From an uncultured Lachnospiraceae bacterium (GTDB taxonomy: Bacteria > Bacillota > Clostridia > Lachnospirales > Lachnospiraceae), in contig CATOJY010000012.1 of NCBI GenBank assembly GCA_951800685.1, positions 1-64,000 of the forward strand: a DNA stretch of 64,000 nucleotides, written 5' to 3'. Shown here piece after piece: positions 17,305-26,451 of this stretch; the stretch's first letter is position 1; every line of letters begins with the position of its first letter. Position numbers and translations under genes: made by a program. Under the pieces are notes generated by a model that had not been told where the DNA came from, did not search any database, and saw only the letters and a list, made by a program, of their open reading frames with translations.

Positions 17305-18261
17305 ATGTATCACATTATCATGAACCCGACTTCCAAATCCGGCAGAGGATTATCTATATGGCAGACCTTAAAGCCTGTCTTGTCTGAAAGAAACATTTCT
17401 TATGTATTGCACGAATCCACCTGTCCAGGGGATGTGACAGAGTTGACGCGCCAAATCACTTCTACAGGACAGAAAGTCGATCTGATCCTGCTGGGCGGTG
17501 ACGGCACTGTCAATGAAGCTTTACAGGGAATTACAGATTTTGACAACATAAGTATTGGTTATATCCCTACCGGATCCAGCAATGATCTTGCCAGAGCACT
17601 CAAGCTTGAGCCCCATCCAGTTGAATTGCTCTCAAGGATTCTAGAGGGTACCCATGTCCACATGGTCGATCTAGGAATTCTAACTTATAAAAGCAATTCC
17701 GAAGAAACATCCAGACTTCATCACCGGCCTACATATAAGAGCCGGTACTTTATCGTCAGCAGCGGCATAGGCTTCGATGCTGCTGTCTGTAAAGAAGCCT
17801 TATCTTCTCCTATTAAAGATACATTAAACAAACTTAAGCTTGGCAAACTGACTTATCTGTGCATAGCACTCAAGCAATTGTTTACCGCCAAAGCTATATC
17901 CTGTAAGCTGACATTAGACGGTTCCAGATCTATTTTTGTACCCAAACTGCTTTTCAGCACCTTTATGAACCATCCCTATGAAGGTGGCGGTTTCTGTTTC
18001 TGCCCACAAGCAGATAACAGTGATGGCCTCCTTGATCTGTGTGTTGTTGGCGATCTCTCCAAACTGCTTATCCTTTTCGCATTGCCCACAGCATTCTTCG
18101 GCAAACATTACATTTTCCCGAAAATTGACCACTATACCGCTTCCTCTATCCATCTGCAGACATCTGCACCACTGTGGATACATACGGATGGAGAAGTATC
18201 GACTAAATCCGACCAGATCAGCATTTCCTGTCTGAAACAGAGAATCCGTTTTCTGGTATAA
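17305..18261 (+). CDS. Diacylglycerol/lipid kinase family protein
   Basis: 318 residues with the DAGK catalytic signature: N-terminal NPTSKSGRG, LLGGDGTVNEAL near residue 70, and IPTGSSNDLARAL. The second domain is the beta-sandwich common to YegS/DgkB-type kinases (ENPYEGGG-like segment MNHPYEGGGFCFCP). It would phosphorylate diacylglycerol or a related lipid at the membrane. It is followed by a PAP2-type phosphatase gene that could reverse the reaction. Confidence 0.88.
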   Translation: MYHIIMNPTSKSGRGLSIWQTLKPVLSERNISYVLHESTCPGDVTELTRQITSTGQKVDLILLGGDGTVNEALQGITDFDNISIGYIPTGSSNDLARALKLEPHPVELLSRILEGTHVHMVDLGILTYKSNSEETSRLHHRPTYKSRYFIVSSGIGFDAAVCKEALSSPIKDTLNKLKLGKLTYLCIALKQLFTAKAISCKLTLDGSRSIFVPKLLFSTFMNHPYEGGGFCFCPQADNSDGLLDLCVVGDLSKLLILFALPTAFFGKHYIFPKIDHYTASSIHLQTSAPLWIHTDGEVSTKSDQISISCLKQRIRFLV

Positions 18262-18318
18262 TCAGCATGTTGGACACTTTTTCATGAAAAATTAAGAAAT
18301 ATTTATGGAAATCTTATT

Positions 18319-18346
18319 TTGACTTTTTATCCTAATCTGCTATGAT
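18319..18346 (+). promoter_or_regulatory. Promoter for the PAP2 gene
   Basis: TTGACT, 16-base spacer, TATGAT in the 165-base gap between the lipid kinase and the phosphatase genes, so the second gene can be expressed separately. Confidence 0.55.
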
Positions 18347-18426
18347 ATCTTCTATGAACTGACCACATACCATATGGGAACGGTTTATCATGCAGCTATC
18401 AATCAGACAAATGGGGAATTGTCATC

Positions 18427-19173
18427 ATGGAAAAATTTCGTCAAAAATATCAGAAAACAATACAGGCGTCCGCCTTTTTAAAGAAATGTGATCCGCTTGT
18501 CCAGCTCTTTCTTAAATACCGGCACGCGTTGCCTTTGATCATATATGGGATTATCTATCTCTCGTGGTTTGGTCACCTGGAACGCACAGTGACAAGTCAT
18601 TACCGGGTCATTCACGTAGCCTTTGATGACTATATTCCGTTTTGTGAAATATTTGTCCTTCCTTATTTGCTCTGGTTCGCTTATGTGGCAGTGGTTGTAA
18701 TGTACTTCTTTTTCCGCGACAAGGACGATTATTTCAAAACCTGTACTTTTTTGTTCACTGGAATGACTATCTTTCTTCTGGTATCCACACTCTGGCCTAA
18801 TGGTCATCATTTGAGACCTTATATCATGCCACGGGACAACATCTTTACACAGATGGTAGCGGCGCTCTACAGAGCAGATACCCCTACTAATTTATGGCCC
18901 AGCATTCATGTATATAATTCTCTCGGATGCCACATAGCCATAATGAAGAGCCAACAGTTAAGGAAATATACAGGTATCCGTATTGGTTCCTTGATCCTGT
19001 GTGTGTCGATCATCCTGTCGACTGTATTCATCAAGCAGCATTCTCTGTTCGATGTAATGACTGCTTTCATCATGGCTGCTGTCATGTATGGTGTCGTGTA
19101 CCGTTTTGATGTAGTGCTTCACTTCTATCGAAACACACTGGGTCGCATAAAACGCAAGCCTAAAGTAGGTTAA
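18427..19173 (+). CDS. PAP2-superfamily membrane phosphatase
   Basis: 248 residues with about six membrane helices. The PAP2 motifs are recognisable in degenerate form: C1-like HHLRPYIMPRDN, C2 PSIHVYNSL (catalytic His) and C3 KQHSLFDV (His-Asp). The arrangement is nearer to the inositol-phosphoceramide-synthase-like branch than to classical PgpB. It would dephosphorylate a lipid phosphate or transfer its head group. It directly follows a lipid kinase, suggesting paired control of diacylglycerol/phosphatidate. Confidence 0.8.
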   Translation: MEKFRQKYQKTIQASAFLKKCDPLVQLFLKYRHALPLIIYGIIYLSWFGHLERTVTSHYRVIHVAFDDYIPFCEIFVLPYLLWFAYVAVVVMYFFFRDKDDYFKTCTFLFTGMTIFLLVSTLWPNGHHLRPYIMPRDNIFTQMVAALYRADTPTNLWPSIHVYNSLGCHIAIMKSQQLRKYTGIRIGSLILCVSIILSTVFIKQHSLFDVMTAFIMAAVMYGVVYRFDVVLHFYRNTLGRIKRKPKVG

Positions 19174-19175
19174 AC

Positions 19176-19236
19176 GATCTCCCGTCAGTCTGGACGCCGT
19201 TAGGAATTATTCCACCGTCTCCTGGCTGACGGGATC
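19176..19236. terminator. Bidirectional terminator between convergent genes
   Basis: GATCtCCCGTCAG pairs with CTGACGGGATC over a 37-base loop. It separates the PAP2 gene from the convergent glycosyltransferase gene. Confidence 0.55.
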
Positions 19237-19243
19237 TCTTATA

Positions 19244-20269
19244 TCAATTGAACTTATAGAATCTCCGGCAGATCTTATAACCTTCCACCGATATCTTTCG
19301 TCCCCCCTTGCCAGGAAGATTCATGGAATTCCCCAGCACACCATAGCGCAGACGCATGTACATCCCCATATCTTTCTGCTTGATATACTGCCATAATTCC
19401 TGTTTCTTCTCCAATGCCTCTTCCGTCCCATCCCGTATCAACAGAATCGAGGAAATAACCGTTATGATCTCCAAATACCTAAACATATAATTTCTCAGCT
19501 TGCGGTTAGAAGCCACCTTTGCCTTATGATCGGACAGATAATCAACCATGATCTTATTAACCTTGATCTGCTGGTCAACTCTGGATATCATTACCTGTTC
19601 ATTGACCGACTGCCCCTCTCTGCCTATATAATAGCGGTAAAAATTAACATCCAGATAATACAGATTCTTTACAAACGGAAGTGGTTCAAATACAAAAATA
19701 TTATCCACGTAGAAAGTATGCTCCGGCAGTTTCAGTCCACATTCTTTCAACAACCTGGTTCTAAAGATGACCGAATGCATTAAAATATATTGTCCCTTAT
19801 GAAAATGCTTCACTTCATTCCAGGTGAAGACCCTGTCCTGTGGAAGAGCATGCCGGTACTTCATGACTTTATGTTTCCTCTCGCCCTCTTTTTCATAGAC
19901 GAAATTACTGATCAGCATATCCAAACTGGAATCTCCCGTCGCAATGTCCCTGAGAACGTCCAAAATCTTGAAATAGGCGCTCTCCTTCACCCAGTCATCG
20001 CTATCGACTACCTTAAAATATAAGCCAGTAGCATGTTCCAACCCAGCATTGACCGCCGATCCATGACCGCCATTCTCCTTATGGATCGCCTTGACAATCG
20101 ATGGATATCTCGCCTCATATCCATCCGCAATAGCTCCTGTTCCATCTGTAGAGCCATCATCAACGATCAGTATCTCTACGTCTTCTCCACCCACAAGCAA
20201 TGATTCAATACATTTGCGCATATAAGCTTCTGAATTATAGCTCGGTATTGCCACTGATAATAATTTCAT
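19244..20269 (-). CDS. Family 2 glycosyltransferase
   Basis: 341 residues from the ATG of MKLLSVAIPSYNSEAYM, chosen because AAGGGG lies nine bases upstream; the 18 codons before it are not supported. The GT-A fold motifs are present: VEILIVDDGSTDGT, the acceptor region ENGGHGSAVNAGLEHATG, and the DxD equivalent KVVDSDDWV near residue 95. The C-terminal 130 residues are helical and lack membrane spans. It transfers a sugar from a nucleotide donor, probably to a cell-surface glycan; substrate unknown. Confidence 0.88.
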   Translation of the reverse strand: MKLLSVAIPSYNSEAYMRKCIESLLVGGEDVEILIVDDGSTDGTGAIADGYEARYPSIVKAIHKENGGHGSAVNAGLEHATGLYFKVVDSDDWVKESAYFKILDVLRDIATGDSSLDMLISNFVYEKEGERKHKVMKYRHALPQDRVFTWNEVKHFHKGQYILMHSVIFRTRLLKECGLKLPEHTFYVDNIFVFEPLPFVKNLYYLDVNFYRYYIGREGQSVNEQVMISRVDQQIKVNKIMVDYLSDHKAKVASNRKLRNYMFRYLEIITVISSILLIRDGTEEALEKKQELWQYIKQKDMGMYMRLRYGVLGNSMNLPGKGGRKISVEGYKICRRFYKFN

Positions 20270-20481
20270 ATTCACTATCCCCTTATTACATTGTCTGTTT
20301 GCCGTTCCACTGAACATCTGCATAGGAATTCCCTATATCATAGAATACCCACATAAGATTATCTTCATAACTGTTTAGTGAGAAGGTTTCTATATTTTTT
20401 AAACAATGACCTTCTATTCAATGTTGTGCTGCCTTAGCCATCCATGTAAATAGCAACGCAGATCTCTGTTGCAGGCAGTAC

Positions 20482-22248
20482 TCAAACTCCCCTCTTCATC
20501 TCCATATGATCTGCATAGGCAGCAAACGCTGACGGAATCGGATATCTGTTCTTAGTCTCTGCAGGATCGATAAAAATATATTGCTGTCCGTCCACTTCTT
20601 CCCCAGCGTTCTTTCTCATCTTCATCAATTCATCTACGCGTATTTGATAACCAATCATATGCCATTCCTTATGGGTAAAGATATGTTTGGAAGGTTCCAA
20701 CCGCTGTATACGGAGTATCGCCATGCCAGACTGCTTCAAATAGGAGAGTACTTCTTCCTCACTCCTGTGTCCCTCCATCATCGGAAACTCATACATACCT
20801 GCAAGCAGTCCCTTGTTTTCCCTCCTATGAAGCGCCACATAATGTTCGTCCAAAATAACCATAACTGTTTTCTTCTCAATCGAACGCGGTTTCTTCGGCT
20901 TCTTTCTCGGATAATCCAAAACGCACTCCTGCAGTCTCGCCTGACACAATCCTTTCCACGGACATTCCTCGCATTTCGGTAGCCCATTGGGAATACACAC
21001 CATTGCTCCTAGTTCCATTAACGCCTGATTAAAATCACCCGGCCGGTCTTTCGGTATCACAGCCCTGAGTTCCTCTTCTATCGATCTTTTGACGCCTGTA
21101 TCCAGAATATCACGGTCATCCATCCGCAATCTGGCAAGAATCCTCAATACATTACCATCAACCGCAGGAACTGCTTTTTGAAAAGCAATCGAGGCAATCG
21201 CACCTGCTGTATAACTACCAATACCCGCAAGCTTAATCAACTGTTCATATTCTGGCGGCATCTCACCGCCATACTCCGTCATGATCTGCATAGCGGACTT
21301 TTTCAGATTCCTCGCCCGATTGTAATATCCCAGCCCTTCCCACAATTTCAGAAGCTGTTCCTCTTCCACTGCCGCAAGGCTCTCTATATCAGGAAGATAC
21401 TGCAGAAACCGGTCGTAATAAGGCTTCACCGCCTCCACCCTTGTCTGCTGCAGCATGATCTCTGACAGCCAGACATGGTATGGCGTTGGTTCTTCACGCC
21501 AGGGGAGAATTCTTCTCCCCGCATCATACCAGGCAAGCAATGGCCGTGCGATCAAATCCAGACGATCCAATACAACAGGCACTTGTCTGTCCAACACAAG
21601 GCTGTCCTTCCCTACCAGACAATCATAGGCAAGTAAATGCACCCCTGCACTTCGCGCCTTCTTCAACGCTTCCCCGAAAGCTGGCTGTGTCTTCCAATTC
21701 GGTTCCACATGTGCAATCCCTTTCATCTGGACAACGAAGATCAGATATGCCTCATAGCCCAGGGCATGTGCTTCCACTAGCTCTTCTACATGTTTTACCG
21801 CGCGTGCAGATGGTGCGTCTGGAAATGCCGCTATATTATCATTCTCCAATGTGACGCCTTTGACCTCTATAAATGCCCTGCATCCCGCCTCACTCTCCAC
21901 ATAAAAGTCAAACCGGGAATTCCCAAAGACTGTCTCCGGCCGCAGCAGAGTGATATCCTCGTATAATCCTCCTGACGACAGCCACTCACCCACTACCTTA
22001 TTCGGTGCATTCGAATCCATATTAATCAATCTTCCCGCCTTATCCACCGCTACAAGATCATAAGCCGTAGAACGATTCCGATTATCGCTCTGCTCCAGAT
22101 ATACCTGTGCATTGTCACGCAGCAATTCCCGACATCTCCCCGTATTCTTAACATGTACCTTCGTTTTTGTGCCATCTATATCCACATAGGCTATAAAACG
22201 GTTCGGTCTCTCTATAAAATTTGCTGTGATTATCTCATTATATCTCAT
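20482..22248 (-). CDS. SfsA-MutY fusion: SfsA nuclease-like domain plus A/G-specific adenine glycosylase
   Basis: One continuous 588-residue frame. Residues 1 to about 230 are a complete SfsA (RFIAYVDIDGTKTKVHVKNT, NSRFDFYVE, FIEVKGVTLEND), the PD-(D/E)XK-like sugar-fermentation-stimulation protein. From about 235 it is full-length MutY: WLSEIMLQQTR with catalytic Glu, the helix-hairpin-helix LAGIGSYTAGAI, catalytic Asp in VDGNVLRIL, the 4Fe-4S cysteines C-X7-C-X2-C-X5-C (first spacing one longer than the usual six), and a C-terminal NUDIX-like 8-oxoG domain. It removes A opposite 8-oxoG. No internal stop or start separates the parts. Downstream of a 5'-nucleotidase gene. Confidence 0.9.
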   Translation of the reverse strand: MRYNEIITANFIERPNRFIAYVDIDGTKTKVHVKNTGRCRELLRDNAQVYLEQSDNRNRSTAYDLVAVDKAGRLINMDSNAPNKVVGEWLSSGGLYEDITLLRPETVFGNSRFDFYVESEAGCRAFIEVKGVTLENDNIAAFPDAPSARAVKHVEELVEAHALGYEAYLIFVVQMKGIAHVEPNWKTQPAFGEALKKARSAGVHLLAYDCLVGKDSLVLDRQVPVVLDRLDLIARPLLAWYDAGRRILPWREEPTPYHVWLSEIMLQQTRVEAVKPYYDRFLQYLPDIESLAAVEEEQLLKLWEGLGYYNRARNLKKSAMQIMTEYGGEMPPEYEQLIKLAGIGSYTAGAIASIAFQKAVPAVDGNVLRILARLRMDDRDILDTGVKRSIEEELRAVIPKDRPGDFNQALMELGAMVCIPNGLPKCEECPWKGLCQARLQECVLDYPRKKPKKPRSIEKKTVMVILDEHYVALHRRENKGLLAGMYEFPMMEGHRSEEEVLSYLKQSGMAILRIQRLEPSKHIFTHKEWHMIGYQIRVDELMKMRKNAGEEVDGQQYIFIDPAETKNRYPIPSAFAAYADHMEMKRGV

Positions 22249-22338
22249 ATTATGTAAACTGCAAAATCTTCTCCATCCCTTTATCTTTTATATCAAGACC
22301 GTAACCCTTCTTAATTTCGTCTTTTTAGCTCCTCAAGA

Positions 22339-23283
22339 TTAACTACTGTCCAATTCCTCTTCTGTCTCGTCACAGGGAACCTTCTTCTTGTACGGCACTC
22401 TGGCGGCAGGCACTACTTCTGATGCTGGCACCGTATGCATTGACTGATCATCGAAGAAAATATGTGCTCCAAATGCATGCAATACCTCTTTCTTGCGGAC
22501 TCCCCCAAGGAAAAACACTTCATCGATACGCACATTCCATGCCCGCAGGGTACGGATCACTCTCTCATGCGTCGGTGCACATCTTGATGTCACAAGTGCG
22601 GTTCTGATCGGTGCTGTCTCTACAGTGCAATCCTTCTGCAGCTCAGACAACATCTTAAGAAATTTAGCAAAAGGTCCTGCCTCCAGTGGATTGTTGGCAT
22701 TCCTTCTCTCATTCTCCGCAAAAGCCTCCAGTCCCTGTTCCTTAAAAATTTGTTCCGAGTCATCCGAAAATAGTACCGCATCTCCATCAAACGCAATCCG
22801 AATCTGTCTAATCTGATGATCACAATCGTAAGTGCACAATCCTTCCGTACAGATGATACCCGCCGCTATATTGGAATCAATTGCGCTCTGTACATCATCC
22901 TCGTATGCCGATAAAAATAAGTCCGTCTTAAAAGCCGACAGATACGGTGCCAGAGAAGCGCCACTGGCAAGAACAGCTCTGGTGATATCGAGACCATAAT
23001 GCTCTATCGTGTTAAAAACACGTAGCGAAGAATCCGGGCTATTCCTGGACATGATAATTACTTCCACACTGCCTTCCCTGCCTGGCAGATGATTCAGATT
23101 AAGAAGTGCCTTAACCAGGGGAAAACCTGGACCTGGCCGCAGGATCTCATTTTCATGTTCGATCTGATACCTGCAGTATGCTTCCACACCATCTGACTCA
23201 AATATAGTATTCTCATAAGTCAGGTCAAACAACGCCCTGGATGATACACCTACCACCAGTTTATTCTCTAGATCATACGCCAT
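22339..23283 (-). CDS. Cytosolic-type 5'-nucleotidase
   Basis: 314 residues matching the bacterial/eukaryotic cN-I-like family: LVVGVSSRALFDL at the N-terminus, IAFDGDAVLFSDDSE in the middle (HAD-type motif with FDGD), and HIFFDDQSMH near the end. It dephosphorylates nucleoside monophosphates; the nucleotide preference cannot be read. GGGAGGTAATCT precedes the ATG. It lies in a run with a DUF1653 protein upstream and SfsA-MutY downstream, suggesting nucleotide-pool and DNA-repair company. Confidence 0.85.
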   Translation of the reverse strand: MAYDLENKLVVGVSSRALFDLTYENTIFESDGVEAYCRYQIEHENEILRPGPGFPLVKALLNLNHLPGREGSVEVIIMSRNSPDSSLRVFNTIEHYGLDITRAVLASGASLAPYLSAFKTDLFLSAYEDDVQSAIDSNIAAGIICTEGLCTYDCDHQIRQIRIAFDGDAVLFSDDSEQIFKEQGLEAFAENERRNANNPLEAGPFAKFLKMLSELQKDCTVETAPIRTALVTSRCAPTHERVIRTLRAWNVRIDEVFFLGGVRKKEVLHAFGAHIFFDDQSMHTVPASEVVPAARVPYKKKVPCDETEEELDSS

Positions 23284-23358
23284 AGATTACCTCCCGGTCC
23301 GAATCAAACGCTTATTCTACTACCTCTTATTTGATCCGCCGGAAGACACTCCTAAAAA

Positions 23359-23913
23359 CTACCGCAGCCTGTTACACTCATACTTCTCAAACGTCAACAG
23401 GCAGTTCCTGAATTCCTCATAGCGCTCTTCTACACTGCCTTCCTTAATTTCCAGATCGACAGCCATCGCCATCGTGTTGATCATCTCATCCGTAATCCTA
23501 TGCCGGAGCGCCGCCAGAACATTGAGTCTCTGTTCATACGTGTCTGCTTCCAGGAATTCCATCACCAGTGGATCAATATTTAGTTGTTCCTCCAATCCTG
23601 CTGCCTGTTCCTCCTGCAAAGATGAGATCTGTTCTGATATCTCTTCTCTGTCTGCCTCCTGCGGCGAAGACTCCAACTCCATATCCTGCAGCAGTTCAAA
23701 GCGATACTTCTGCGTAACATTTGGATATTTCGTAGAATCTACCTCTTCCATAAACATAGCAAGCGGTCTGACATAGATCTGAAAAGTATCATACATGGCC
23801 TGATAGACTACCATCATCTCTCTTGTCTCACTGTGCTTTGCAAGACAGCGGATCTGATAAATATTTCCTTTAAAATGTCTGTACATTTCCTGTGGTTTGG
23901 GATTCGGTCTCAT
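23359..23913 (-). CDS. DUF1653-domain protein
   Basis: 184 residues. Residues 5-65 match DUF1653 (YRHFKGNIYQIRCLAKHSET, VVYQAMYDTFQIYVRPLAMF), a small domain of unknown function common in Firmicutes. The remaining part is acidic and helical, with a Glu/Gln-rich linker. The ATG at 23913 is preferred over the TTG four codons earlier because GGAG is well placed. First gene of the run leading to the 5'-nucleotidase and SfsA-MutY. Confidence 0.75.
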   Translation of the reverse strand: MRPNPKPQEMYRHFKGNIYQIRCLAKHSETREMMVVYQAMYDTFQIYVRPLAMFMEEVDSTKYPNVTQKYRFELLQDMELESSPQEADREEISEQISSLQEEQAAGLEEQLNIDPLVMEFLEADTYEQRLNVLAALRHRITDEMINTMAMAVDLEIKEGSVEERYEEFRNCLLTFEKYECNRLR

Positions 23914-24103
23914 ATACTGCTCCAATCTACCTAAAATAGAAAAGTCATTTCCGTTTCAGCTGAAAATTCCTTTCCTGTAAACGTTGCTTTCATCTAGTAT
24001 AATCCCAAATCGTGAAAAAGTCATTCTTAAAGTTTTCATATCACCAAAATAGAACAAATGTTCTGTTTTGATGATAGAACATATATTCGGTTTTGTCAAT
24101 AGT

Positions 24104-24463
24104 TTACAGATCATATTGAAAGATACAGGTACCACGTCCAAACTCTGCCTGTGACAATGACTTCCTCAAAAACAACTTATCTTCTGCTGTCATCCGTTCC
24201 AGTCTCCTGTGATGAATCTGTACTCTGTATTCCCTGCTGCCGTCCCCATAAGTTACCCTGGTCATCATTACACCACAGTCGACAAAACCCTGTTCTCTCA
24301 GGTAGATCTTCGTATTCTCCACATATTCCTGTTCCAGTCCCAGATAGTATTCATTCTCCTGTGCGCGCTGTGGATTTCCCTTACTCATCACAGTACCTTT
24401 CACACAGAAAATAATGACCACTACCAGCAGAATTGTAAATATTGTAAATCTTCTCCCCGACAT
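24104..24463 (-). CDS. Small membrane-anchored hypothetical protein
   Basis: 119 residues: positively charged N-terminus, one hydrophobic helix (about 7-25), then an extracytoplasmic soluble part with GYxDGSREYRVQIHHRR-like beta strands. AGGAGG lies ten bases before the ATG. No recognised family. It is separated from its neighbours by about 180 and 350 bases, so probably monocistronic. Confidence 0.6.
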   Translation of the reverse strand: MSGRRFTIFTILLVVVIIFCVKGTVMSKGNPQRAQENEYYLGLEQEYVENTKIYLREQGFVDCGVMMTRVTYGDGSREYRVQIHHRRLERMTAEDKLFLRKSLSQAEFGRGTCIFQYDL

Positions 24464-24599
24464 AAATAGCCTTCCTCCTTCGCTCCCATATCTTCTTAAA
24501 TCTGACAGCAGGCTCTCCGAAAACCTTGATAATAATAAAATAGCATAGGATATGTCCCATTAGACGGACTTACACAATTTTCCTCTAAATTTCTTTTCC

Positions 24600-24693
24600 A
24601 CAAAAACAGCCGCAAAATAACGGCTTTACACAGTATATGGTCTTTCTTTATTGCTCTCCCATATACCACAGGCCTGTTGCTTTTGCGGCTGTT
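24600..24693 (-). terminator. Nested hairpin ending in a T run; terminator or small RNA
   Basis: AACAGCCGCAAAA (24605-24617) is a perfect 13-base inverted repeat with TTTTGCGGCTGTT (24681-24693). Inside are GTATATGG/CCATATAC and the palindrome ACAGGCCTGT. On the minus strand the outer stem ends GCGGCTGTTTTTG, so it can terminate transcription from the fucosidase gene. The large branched apex is unusual for a simple terminator. Confidence 0.5.
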
Positions 24694-24741
24694 ACTCAGT
24701 TATAAATTTCCTATGATAAATACTTTTCCTTCTATAATAAA

Positions 24742-24784
24742 TAGTTTTTTCTATTTAAGCAGTATCGCAAGCCAGCCTGCGATC
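24742..24784 (+). repeat. Dispersed palindromic repeat, third copy
   Basis: Reads TTTCTATTTAAGCAGTATCG then CAAGCCAGCCTGCGAT; its complement matches the second unit at 14930-14998 over the hairpin and the GATACTGCTTAAATAGAAAA tail. Confidence 0.6.
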
Positions 24785-24809
24785 TGTATGAGGATTAGAT
24801 TACACGGTG

Positions 24810-26282
24810 TTACTCTATCGTGACGCGAAATACCACCGGCTTGTTGCTCCTGACAGTGGTGGTAATCTGCAAGCCTTCCTCATCCCGTTCCCATACCGGT
24901 TCCTGATCCTGTCCTAAGATCTCCACTTTCCCGATGATTCCACTGAAATTAGCTACTCTTGACGCATCCTTTATCCCCAAAGACCGCACACAATATTTCC
25001 CTGTCTCGCTACATTTCAGTGCCGTGATATACAGCTTTCCTCCCCTAGTCGTAAAACGAAAATCCTGACTTGTAAAATTCTTCTTAATACCGTCCGAAAA
25101 TTGTCCTTCCACAATCTGCGTGGGACCTTCCCCATAGACCCGCCATGTTTTTGTCCCATAAACAGCCTCTCCATTCACTGCAAGCCAGTCCCCGATTTCC
25201 ATAAGAACCCTGGTCTCCTCCTCTGAAATCGTGCCATCCGCTTTGGGTCCCACATTTAAGAGAAGGCGTCCATTCTTACTCACAATATCCACCAGATCAC
25301 ACAGAAGTTCCTCTGCCGGACGATAGATATTGTTCTCCGTATATCCCCAGGAATTCAACGCAATCGCCGTGTCTGTCTGCCAACTGTACTGCTTCATATC
25401 TGCAAACTGTCCTCTTTCCACATCAGGAACTGCCGTTCCGAACAGATAGGCATCGTGTTTATAGTTAATCACAACCTGTTCTCCCCACTGCTTCGCCCTA
25501 TTATAATAGTACGCCGCCAGCTTCCTGATATAAGGCTTGGCACTGGCATGCTGGATCCACCAGTCAAAATATAGAATCTTCGGCCGGTATAAGTCTATCA
25601 GTTCACAAGTCCTGACAAGCCAGTCCTGCAGAAATTCTTCACTCGGTACCGGCTGACTTAAAATATCATGATACTCTGCTTCGGACATCGCCGGCCAATA
25701 AAGATCTCCCCGCTTTAAAGGTTCCTTGACATCACTGTCAAACTCCCTGCCATGCCCCAGAAAGAACCAATGTTCAATGCGATGAGATGACACACCAAAG
25801 GTAAGACCCTTTTGCGCAAAGGCCGCACCAAGTTCTCCTAGCACATCTCTCTTTGGTCCCTTTTCCCATGCATTCCACTCAGAAATCTGGCTTTTATACA
25901 TCTGAAATCCATCATGATGCTCCGCCACGGGTACTACATACTCAGCTCCTGCCCTTTGAAATAACTGTGCCCATGACTCCGGATCAAACGCCTCCGCTTT
26001 GAAAAGTGGTATGAAATCCTTGTACCCAAACTCCTTATGTGGACCGTACGTCTTGATATGATGCTGATATTCTTTTTCTCCCTGTATGTACATATTCCTG
26101 GGATACCATTCGCTTCCAAATGCCGGCACACTGAACACACCCCAATGAATGAAGATACCAAATTTCTTTTCTTCATACCAGACAGGAACCCGATATTCTG
26201 ATAAGGATTCCCAGCTGTCTTTGTAGGGCCCCTCCTGTATCACCTTTTCAATCTCATTAAGATATGGTTTCATGTCATACAT
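24810..26282 (-). CDS. Alpha-L-fucosidase (GH29)
   Basis: 490 residues from the ATG of MYDMKPYLNEIEK, with AAGGAGGGG upstream; 16 track codons before it are dropped. GH29 hallmarks: KFGIFIHWGVFSVPAF, the VPVAEHHDGF block with conserved His residues, and the nucleophile Asp in ILYFDWWIQH. A C-terminal beta-sandwich follows (about 380-490). No signal peptide, so it acts in the cytosol on imported fucosylated oligosaccharides. Next to a GH3 enzyme on the same strand. Linkage specificity cannot be told. Confidence 0.92.
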   Translation of the reverse strand: MYDMKPYLNEIEKVIQEGPYKDSWESLSEYRVPVWYEEKKFGIFIHWGVFSVPAFGSEWYPRNMYIQGEKEYQHHIKTYGPHKEFGYKDFIPLFKAEAFDPESWAQLFQRAGAEYVVPVAEHHDGFQMYKSQISEWNAWEKGPKRDVLGELGAAFAQKGLTFGVSSHRIEHWFFLGHGREFDSDVKEPLKRGDLYWPAMSEAEYHDILSQPVPSEEFLQDWLVRTCELIDLYRPKILYFDWWIQHASAKPYIRKLAAYYYNRAKQWGEQVVINYKHDAYLFGTAVPDVERGQFADMKQYSWQTDTAIALNSWGYTENNIYRPAEELLCDLVDIVSKNGRLLLNVGPKADGTISEEETRVLMEIGDWLAVNGEAVYGTKTWRVYGEGPTQIVEGQFSDGIKKNFTSQDFRFTTRGGKLYITALKCSETGKYCVRSLGIKDASRVANFSGIIGKVEILGQDQEPVWERDEEGLQITTTVRSNKPVVFRVTIE

Positions 26283-26451
26283 CGTTTTCCCCTCCTTGAT
26301 CCTAATTTCAATAATACCGTTTTTTGACATCCAAAGTCTGCATAGAAAGCGTCTCAGACCTCAATCTGAGTAAGGCTATGTCCCCTGCGCAATCAAAGTC
26401 TTTTTCTTTCTGAATACAATGATTATACTATATGGATATCCTTTCCAAACT

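Larger units (their letters stand above)
24464..24809. other. Intergenic region with structured element and repeat
   Basis: 346 bases: a nested inverted-repeat structure (24605-24693) and one copy of the dispersed palindromic repeat (24742-24784). No ORF. Confidence 0.5.
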
